DNA of 11,912 nucleotides from CAYVQB01 sp964453985. Lineage in GTDB: Bacteria > Babelota > Babeliae > Babelales > UASB340. The DNA is taken from contig CAYVQB010000032.1 of NCBI GenBank assembly GCA_964453985.1, positions 1 through 11,912 on the forward strand. The letters run 5' to 3'. Positions 6,856-11,912 of the stretch are shown piece by piece. The notes beneath the pieces were generated by a model. It saw nothing but the letters and a program-made list of their open reading frames with translations. It was not told the DNA's origin and made no database searches. Both the position numbers and the translations under genes were made by a program. The first letter of the stretch is position 1. Every line of letters starts with the position of its first letter.

Positions 6856-8223
6856 TTAATTTATACAGGTGCCAAGTGCAATATAATTGAAATCTAGTTG
6901 ATCTGAGGCATTATGCATATTCCTAGTCATTCGACAAGAGACAGGAGTCCGCAGTTGTTTTACATGGATTTGTAATTTATCATCAAATTTAAATGGATTA
7001 ATCCCCCAGCCATTTCTACTTATAGGTGCGGTAATAAAGTATAATTCGTTAAATGATATTAGAAGAGTTTTGTTCTTTCTGATTTTAAAATCGCTTTGTT
7101 TTGTAAATCGGCGTTCAATTATGAATGTACCTAATGGTTCTTGGTTTAGAATTTTACCGTCGTTATTAGCCTCGTATAGTTTCCAGGTTGTGGTGCTTTT
7201 TGGGATTGTTATTATTTCACCTGTTGCAAGTTTTGCTTGGAAGATTTGGTGTACTTCCTCAAACGCTTCGCGTTTCATTATTAACTTTTTATCAAAATTA
7301 AAGTAAATTTCATCACCAATTCCACAATCATTAGATGGGATATCTTTTTTTGGGTCTGCATTACGTTGACCGCCTACAACAAGCCAATCCCAGCTTTCAG
7401 AATAATATCTTGGTTGTGATGGTAAAATAGGGTCGATTATTCTAATGTTATAAATTCCAGTTTTTATTAATTGATATATATCGTTTCCACCTCCGATATA
7501 AACAATCTCATTACCTGTGTCTGATTTTTCTTTTAGATTCTGTAAACAGTTTTTGTGCCAGTGTTTCCAATTATTTCCTGCAAGGGTCCACCAAATACTT
7601 GAATACAAAAACTTAACAATAGGGTGGTCATCCTCATTTTTGAGCATATCTTCAAATTCTTTATTTGTTTTTTGACCAAAGCAATATTCATAAAATCGAT
7701 TGCCAACGGCAATTAAAAATTCTTCAATTTGAGATTGATTTTCGTTGTAAAATAAAAGATTTAGTAAGGTTTTTGTTTCTTCTATTAGTTTATTTGTTGG
7801 TATTTTAATATTTGTGTTGTTTTTAAGTTCTTTTGCGAAATTGTTTTTCTTTAGATAATCAATAAATCCTGGGATATCATTTTGTAATAAGCTATAGAGT
7901 TTTGCAAAATTTGTTTTTACTTCCGGAGCTTGTGGTATATTCAATTCGAATAGTCCATCCTTAAGATTGTCGTCTTGCAGGATGTCGCAGAAGCACTCAA
8001 ATGTTTCAATATAATTTAAGGTTGAAACATATCGAGATTTTAATGTCATAATATTAAGATTTCCAAAGTTATTGTTCATATCTTCTATGTTTATATCATT
8101 CATACAGCATTGAATCCTTAGCCATTTTTTAAAGACATCATCTGCCTTACGTTTTTCTGTTTTTAGGTTCGTTATATTACAAAGTAATATGATTATGGAT
8201 ATAGTTTTTACAATGGTTTTCAT
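6856..8223 (-). CDS. Exported protein with Rossmann/methyltransferase-like motif (455 aa), paralogue of upstream gene
   Basis: ATG at 8223-8221 follows the ribosome site AAAGGA (minus strand, 8234-8229). The N-terminus MKTIVKTISIIILLCNITNL is a signal peptide. It is paralogous along its whole length to the 444-aa product of the gene immediately upstream. Shared blocks include GN..[FY]EYCF..KT at 174-186, W-x-x-WH near 219-223, DTG at 235-237, IVYIGGGNDIYQLIK at 240-254, GIYNIRIIDPILPSQ at 256-270, STTTW at 343-347, IERRFTKQSDF at 369-379 and GWGINP at 405-410. The Gly-rich turn followed about 15 residues later by IIDP resembles motif I and the acidic end of strand 2 in class I SAM methyltransferases, but the pattern is imperfect and a secreted methyltransferase would be unusual. 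It is the second gene of a two-gene operon. Function unknown. Confidence 0.85.
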   Translation of the reverse strand: MKTIVKTISIIILLCNITNLKTEKRKADDVFKKWLRIQCCMNDINIEDMNNNFGNLNIMTLKSRYVSTLNYIETFECFCDILQDDNLKDGLFELNIPQAPEVKTNFAKLYSLLQNDIPGFIDYLKKNNFAKELKNNTNIKIPTNKLIEETKTLLNLLFYNENQSQIEEFLIAVGNRFYEYCFGQKTNKEFEDMLKNEDDHPIVKFLYSSIWWTLAGNNWKHWHKNCLQNLKEKSDTGNEIVYIGGGNDIYQLIKTGIYNIRIIDPILPSQPRYYSESWDWLVVGGQRNADPKKDIPSNDCGIGDEIYFNFDKKLIMKREAFEEVHQIFQAKLATGEIITIPKSTTTWKLYEANNDGKILNQEPLGTFIIERRFTKQSDFKIRKNKTLLISFNELYFITAPISRNGWGINPFKFDDKLQIHVKQLRTPVSCRMTRNMHNASDQLDFNYIALGTCIN

Positions 8224-8228
8224 GGACG

Positions 8229-8234
8229 TCCTTT
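8229..8234 (-). promoter_or_regulatory. Ribosome binding site for the 455-aa gene
   Basis: AAAGGA on the minus strand lies five bases before the ATG, within the 11-base gap after the upstream stop. This supports co-transcription of the paralogous pair with independent re-initiation. Confidence 0.6.
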
Positions 8235-9569
8235 TTACTCAGTTTGATCTGAAGATAATTTTATAAATGCCAACTTATTCGCCTGACTTGAAGCCCATTT
8301 TAAGTTTTGTAAAACTTGTTTGCTTATCGGTGTTTTTATTTGTTTGATATAAACTTGTAAGTTATTATCAAATCTATTGGGATTAATGCCCCATCCATAG
8401 TTTATTAATTCAGAATGTGTTATTTTTGGGGCTTCGATTGCAGTAATTTGCTCGTTAAGAGACATAACTATTGCGATATTTTTGTTTGCTGTAAAATCCT
8501 CTTGTTTTGTTGGCCTGCGTTCATAAATAACTTTGCCAACCTCCTGATTTTCTGGTCCTATAACCTGCCATGTAGTTGTAGATTCTGGTAATTGGATTAT
8601 TTCCTTGTCTTTGTACTTAGCAATAAATTGACCTGTAATTTTATGTTCAATTTTTTTAAGAGTTATTTTTCTTTCATCAAAAAAAAATTCAATTTTATCT
8701 TTTTTGCCATCACTTAGTTCAGGTTCAATTAACCATTTCCATTCTTGTGTATAGTATTGATCTTGTGTTGGCAGCATTGGGTCAATAATTTTAATATTAT
8801 AAATGCCATGTTTTATTGGTGTATATATATCACAGCCGCCGGCTATATATAGCATTTGGCCTCCCGTGTCGGTTACTTTTTTTATGGCATCCAATATATC
8901 CTGATGCCAGCAGTTCCAGCCTAAGCTAATAAGTGGTTTCCAAATGAAAAATAGTAACAATCGTGCTATGCTATGATAATTTTTATTTAATATAAGTTCT
9001 TTAAACTGTTTGAATGTTTTTGGTGAAAAGCAGTATTCAAATGTTTTATTACCTAATGCGAAAAACATTTTTTCTGCTTTAAATGGGTCTTGATGAGTAA
9101 ATAGCAGGTTGAATATAGTCCAATATTTTGATACTAGTATATCTAGTTCTATTTGATTTTCTTCGGAATGAATTCCCGATTCATCAAATCTTTTTTCTTT
9201 TAAGTTTTGTATGAAACCCTGGAAGTCATTTTGTATTAAGTCATAAAGATTATAAATTCTGTTTCTTAAATCGTAATCGTTTTTTAGCTGGTCTTTAAAT
9301 AAAATCTCCTCGAACTTCTTATTTGAATCTAAGTTAAAGAAGGTTATTAGAGTTTTAAGAAAGTGCAAATGAAGATTATATTTATTTTTTAGATCTTGTA
9401 ATTGATTAAGTGTTAGGCCTTTTTTCATTTCGCAGAGGTTAACTTTGTTTAGTACATGTTGAGTTTGCACCCATTTTATGAAATATTTGTCGGCGTCCAC
9501 GGTTTTACTTGATGCTGTTTTAGAATTAAAGATTAGTATACATAATAGTACTATTTTCTTGGTTTTCAC
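8235..9569 (-). CDS. Exported protein with Rossmann/methyltransferase-like motif (444 aa), first of paralogous pair
   Basis: The start is GTG at 9569-9567, preceded by AAAGGGAGAA as ribosome site. Residues 1-21 (MKTKKIVLLCILIFNSKTASS) form a signal peptide. Residues 25-200 look helical and match the downstream paralogue loosely (F-x-KW, LY.LIQNDFQGFI, ALGNKTFEYCF). The best-conserved core is DTGGQMLYIAGGCDIYTPIK (about 234-253), then GIYNIKIIDPMLPTQDQYY, then W-x-WL near 277-280. A C-terminal region carries STTTW, ERRPTKQEDF, GWGINP and a KQIKTPIS segment. The core fits a Rossmann-type nucleotide-binding strand-loop-helix with an acidic residue ending strand 2, but substrate residues are not recognisable. 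Divergence from the paralogue is large outside the motifs, so the duplication is old. The strong promoter upstream suggests the pair is well expressed. Location: periplasm or secreted. Confidence 0.85.
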   Translation of the reverse strand: MKTKKIVLLCILIFNSKTASSKTVDADKYFIKWVQTQHVLNKVNLCEMKKGLTLNQLQDLKNKYNLHLHFLKTLITFFNLDSNKKFEEILFKDQLKNDYDLRNRIYNLYDLIQNDFQGFIQNLKEKRFDESGIHSEENQIELDILVSKYWTIFNLLFTHQDPFKAEKMFFALGNKTFEYCFSPKTFKQFKELILNKNYHSIARLLLFFIWKPLISLGWNCWHQDILDAIKKVTDTGGQMLYIAGGCDIYTPIKHGIYNIKIIDPMLPTQDQYYTQEWKWLIEPELSDGKKDKIEFFFDERKITLKKIEHKITGQFIAKYKDKEIIQLPESTTTWQVIGPENQEVGKVIYERRPTKQEDFTANKNIAIVMSLNEQITAIEAPKITHSELINYGWGINPNRFDNNLQVYIKQIKTPISKQVLQNLKWASSQANKLAFIKLSSDQTE

Positions 9570-9575
9570 TAGGTT

Positions 9576-9580
9576 CTCCC
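9576..9580 (-). promoter_or_regulatory. Ribosome binding site supporting the GTG start
   Basis: GGGAG on the minus strand lies six bases before GTG 9569. With the signal peptide beginning MKTKK right after it, this supports a GTG initiation codon rather than a later start. Confidence 0.6.
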
Positions 9581-9613
9581 TTTTCTTTCCGAGTGAATTA
9601 ATATTAAAAATAA

Positions 9614-9642
9614 ATTATAAAATTATATTTGGATAGTGACAA
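9614..9642 (-). promoter_or_regulatory. Near-consensus sigma-70 promoter for the paralogous pair
   Basis: On the minus strand TTGTCA (9642-9637) is followed by exactly 17 bases and then a perfect TATAAT (9619-9614). Initiation would fall near 9607, giving a leader of about 38 bases before GTG 9569. It is the clearest promoter in the window. No operator-like repeat is evident beside it. Confidence 0.75.
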
Positions 9643-9674
9643 GGGAGTTGGTGTGATATTTTTATTTTTTAAAC

Positions 9675-11912
9675 TTACTTAAATCTTAATCTGCCATGTA
9701 GGTCTACTGTTGCTGCTGCTAATACTTTAAAGTCAACATTGTTTTCATCTATTGTTATAGCTTGCGAGTCGTATAATGCTTCACTTGTGAATGTTACTTT
9801 ATCATCTATAACTATAGTTCCTGTATCGATTTGTAACCCTGTTTGTGTTGAGTGTAGAGTACAGCCGTTTAGGTATAATACCGAGCTTGCATCCTCAAGT
9901 ATAAACGCAGTTTTACTTCCGGAGTTTGGATAGTTATAATTCCCTGCATCGTAACTGAACGTTACACCTTGATCAATTAATAAAGTTGAATCAGCTTCTA
10001 TTTTGCCTTGTCTTGGAGATTGATATGCAAAGGCATGATTTATTCCTTTAATGTTTACGTCTTGCTTGAAGGTCAAGAAGCCTTCGCTGAAGGTATAGTT
10101 GTCTGTTAACATTAGGTCACTATTTGCAAATTCTAATGTAGAGAATCTGTGTAGACATCTTACATTGTTTGTGTTAGTACTGCCAAGTCCATCAAGTCTG
10201 GTGTTTTGTATTGTGAGGGTTGAAGTTGGCATTATATCAATAGCATATTTAGGTGCGCTAGACAGATTTAGTTCATTGCCGTAACCGTTTATTATTACGT
10301 GTCCATCAATAGTTAAAGTGTAATTGGTGTCAATATTATCGTCTTTTCCTATTTCTATTGTGGTTCCGTCACCAAAGACGATTTTACCTGTGCCGTTAAG
10401 TTCAACATGTTCAGGTATAAAATCTTTAAGTACTACGTTTTGTAGAGTTAGTGTTTTGTTTGCGTCTATAAATAACAGCTTAGTCGTTCCATTTTCTCTT
10501 GAGAAATGTATGTAATAATCATCACCATTAAGTAGTGTGTCTCCATAAATATACATTCTATGCTGAGAGCCAAGGTAGATGTTGTATGTCATCGTTGTGT
10601 TTGAATCAAAGTGGATTTGGTTTGGACCATGATCAATTGTATTTAGTTGTGGTTGTAAGTCTGGGAAAGAGTATTGAGAGAGATAAATAATTGCATTAGA
10701 GTTATAAACAATATTCCTGGAATTGGCTCTGACTGCACCTTCAAGTTCTGATATATCAAGAGCGCCAAGAGCAAGAATTGCATTACTGTTATTCTTAATA
10801 CCATAGATTAAAGCGTTAGAATTATTATTGATATCGGTTTGGTTAACTAGTATTGCATTTGAGTTGTAAACGATGTTTCTAGAGTTAGCCCTTACTGTGC
10901 CCTCAAGGACTGATTGATCAGTATCGATGGCAAGTAAGGCATTACTATTATTTTTAATACCATAGAGTAGAGCGTTAGAGTTGTAACTAATATTTTCTTG
11001 ATTAACTAATATTGTGTTGGAGTTATAGACAATATTCCTGGAATTGGCTCTTACCGCACCCTCAAGGACTGATTGATCAGTATCAATTGCGAGTAAGGCG
11101 TTACTATTATTTTTAATACCATAAAGTAGAGCGTTGGAGTTGTAACTAATATTTTCTTGATTAACTAATATTGCATTAGAGTTATAGACAATGTTTCTGG
11201 AGTTGGCTCTGACTGCACCCTCAAGGACTGATATATCAAGAGCACCAAGAGCAAGAATTGCGTTGGAGTTGTTTTTTATTCCGTAGAGTAGGGCATTGGA
11301 ATTGTAACTAATATTTTCTTGGTTAACTAATATAGCGTTGCTGTTATAAACAATATTTCTAGAGTTGGATCTTACCGCACCCTCAAGGACTGATATGTCA
11401 AGAGCACCAAGAGCAAGAATTGCGTTACTGTTGTTTTTGATGCCATATAATAAAGCGTTGGAATTATAACTAATCTTATCGGCATTATAGTTTATTGCGT
11501 TGCTGTTATTAAAGATTGCAGCAGAGTTATAAACAATGTCTCTGGAGTTGGCTCTTACCGCGCCAGCGAGTTCATCGTTATCAGAGTCAATTGCGAGTAT
11601 TGCGTTGGAGTTATTTTTTATACCATACAATAGAGCATTAGAGTTATATCTGATTTTTTCAGCATTATAATTTATAGCATTACTGTTATTGAATATTGCA
11701 GCGGAGTTGTAGACAATATTTTTGGAATTAGCTCTGACTGCCCCAGCGAGTTCATCGTTATCAGAGTCAATTGCAAGGATTGCGTTGCTATTGTTTTTAA
11801 TGCCGTATAACAGAGCGTTGGAATTATAACTAATCTTATTAGCGTTATAATTGATAGCGTTACTATTATTGAAGATTGCAGCGGAGTTATAAACAATGTT
11901 TCTGGAGTTGGC
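9675..11912 (-). CDS. Repeat-stalk fibre protein with beta-helix tip, C-terminal part (enters from right edge)
   Basis: The frame is open from the right edge to TAA at 9677-9675, giving 745 residues; the true start lies outside. An in-frame TTG at 11630 is not the start, because the same repeat continues upstream in frame to the last base. Residues 1 to about 413 are tandem units of 53, 54 or 60 residues with seven YGIKNNSNA copies, built of Ile/Leu-a, Asn-d heptads. This is the style of Asn-layered trimeric coiled-coil stalks known from trimeric autotransporters. Residues from about 418 to 745 are beta-strand-rich with Gly/Asn turns (LTLQNVVLKDF, VELNGTGKIVFGDGTTIEIG, LTIDGHVIINGYGNELNL), probably a beta-helix, and resemble parts of the 1200-aa protein at 948-4550. 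It ends VDLHGRLRFK, with no membrane barrel. It is a paralogue of the left-edge gene. A surface fibre or adhesin role is inference. Confidence 0.9.
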   Translation of the reverse strand, partial: ANSRNIVYNSAAIFNNSNAINYNANKISYNSNALLYGIKNNSNAILAIDSDNDELAGAVRANSKNIVYNSAAIFNNSNAINYNAEKIRYNSNALLYGIKNNSNAILAIDSDNDELAGAVRANSRDIVYNSAAIFNNSNAINYNADKISYNSNALLYGIKNNSNAILALGALDISVLEGAVRSNSRNIVYNSNAILVNQENISYNSNALLYGIKNNSNAILALGALDISVLEGAVRANSRNIVYNSNAILVNQENISYNSNALLYGIKNNSNALLAIDTDQSVLEGAVRANSRNIVYNSNTILVNQENISYNSNALLYGIKNNSNALLAIDTDQSVLEGTVRANSRNIVYNSNAILVNQTDINNNSNALIYGIKNNSNAILALGALDISELEGAVRANSRNIVYNSNAIIYLSQYSFPDLQPQLNTIDHGPNQIHFDSNTTMTYNIYLGSQHRMYIYGDTLLNGDDYYIHFSRENGTTKLLFIDANKTLTLQNVVLKDFIPEHVELNGTGKIVFGDGTTIEIGKDDNIDTNYTLTIDGHVIINGYGNELNLSSAPKYAIDIMPTSTLTIQNTRLDGLGSTNTNNVRCLHRFSTLEFANSDLMLTDNYTFSEGFLTFKQDVNIKGINHAFAYQSPRQGKIEADSTLLIDQGVTFSYDAGNYNYPNSGSKTAFILEDASSVLYLNGCTLHSTQTGLQIDTGTIVIDDKVTFTSEALYDSQAITIDENNVDFKVLAAATVDLHGRLRFK
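9678..10660 (-). other. Beta-helix-like C-terminal domain of the right fibre protein
   Basis: About 328 residues follow the stalk, with short strands separated by Gly, Asn and Asp turns and no repeats of the stalk type. The segment at 10325-10190 (LTIDGHVIINGYGNELNLSS and onward to LTIQNTRLDGL) lines up with 1602-1733 in the plus-strand gene (WTFNGDAGINGNGNILDMS onward to LSLSSLYLKGI), sharing the ING.GN.L..S core, a Pro before the next strand and a final L.G. This points to a shared surface module. Confidence 0.55.
10673..11912 (-). repeat. Tandem coiled-coil stalk repeats (units of 159, 162 and 180 bp)
   Basis: Taking the Tyr of YGIKNNSNA as unit start, copies begin at 11807, 11627, 11447, 11285, 11123, 10964 and 10805 on the minus strand. 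Successive distances are 180, 180, 162, 162, 159 and 159 bases. The 180-bp units carry one extra heptad (the segment FNNSNAI), and the 162-bp units carry one extra residue in the variable stretch LALGALDIS. All preserve the frame. The array continues beyond the right edge and ends at YLSQYSF before the tip domain. Confidence 0.9.

Noticed and set aside
7070..7306. Plus-strand open frame opposite the 455-aa gene
   Set aside because: It is antisense to a paralogue-supported gene and has no supporting signals. The same applies to 9739-9933, 10099-10284 and 10324-10515 opposite the fibre tip.
9675..11630. Apparent start of the right fibre gene at 11630
   Set aside because: The codon is a TTG inside the repeat (the second Leu of NALLYGIK), and the same frame continues with the same repeats to the last base of the window. 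The gene is partial at its 5' end.
11672..11896. Minus-strand open frame in another phase within the repeats
   Set aside because: It lies wholly inside the fibre gene in a different frame, lacks a ribosome site and is a by-product of repetitive low-complexity DNA.
10673..11912. CRISPR-like array of regularly spaced repeats
   Set aside because: The units are in-frame coding repeats of 53-60 residues with synonymous differences, not identical short repeats with unique spacers.

Overview
The window is AT-rich DNA that is almost entirely coding, and nearly every gene starts with a signal peptide. It reads as a cell-surface or secretion locus of a Gram-negative-type bacterium: one protein looks like an outer-membrane beta-barrel ending in Phe, two are beta-helix-like, and two carry long stalk-like repeats. 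Tryptophan is TGG and the genes end in TAA or TAG, consistent with the standard code. The many exported proteins without familiar homologues would suit a host-associated AT-rich lineage such as Dependentiae (TM6). That taxonomic guess is an inference from style only and is weak. I see no tRNA, rRNA, CRISPR array or transposase.

Layout. (1) 1-661, minus strand: the N-terminal part of a repeat-stalk surface protein that runs off the left edge. (2) 662-947: a divergent intergenic region with an 11-base G tract and an 11-bp perfect inverted repeat. (3) 948-6847, plus strand: three co-oriented genes encoding a 1200-aa secreted beta-helix-like protein, a 188-aa exported coiled-coil protein and a 552-aa predicted outer-membrane barrel. 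The last two overlap and are probably translationally coupled. (4) 9569-6856, minus strand: two paralogous exported proteins of about 450 aa, 11 bp apart, behind a near-consensus promoter at 9614-9642. Both carry a central Gly-rich Rossmann/methyltransferase-like signature. (5) 9675-11912, minus strand: the C-terminal part of a second repeat-stalk protein that enters from the right edge, with about 410 residues of repeats followed by a 330-residue beta-helix-like tip.

The repeat stalk is the most distinctive element. Its units are 53, 54 or 60 residues built from heptads with Ile/Leu/Val at position a and Asn at position d, plus one 4-residue stutter per unit (53 = 7x7+4, 60 = 7x8+4). That is the pattern of Asn-layered parallel trimeric coiled coils known from trimeric autotransporter stalks, but here the C-terminus is a beta-helix rather than a YadA-type anchor. 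The peptide YGIKNNSNA is identical in all eight copies seen, yet no two copies have the same DNA.

Working model (inference): the locus makes a variable surface coat. Two fibre proteins flank an operon for another beta-helix surface protein with its coiled-coil and barrel partners. The G tract between the left fibre gene and that operon is a candidate phase-variation switch. The paralogous pair with the Rossmann-like motif may act on exported substrates, but its function is unknown.
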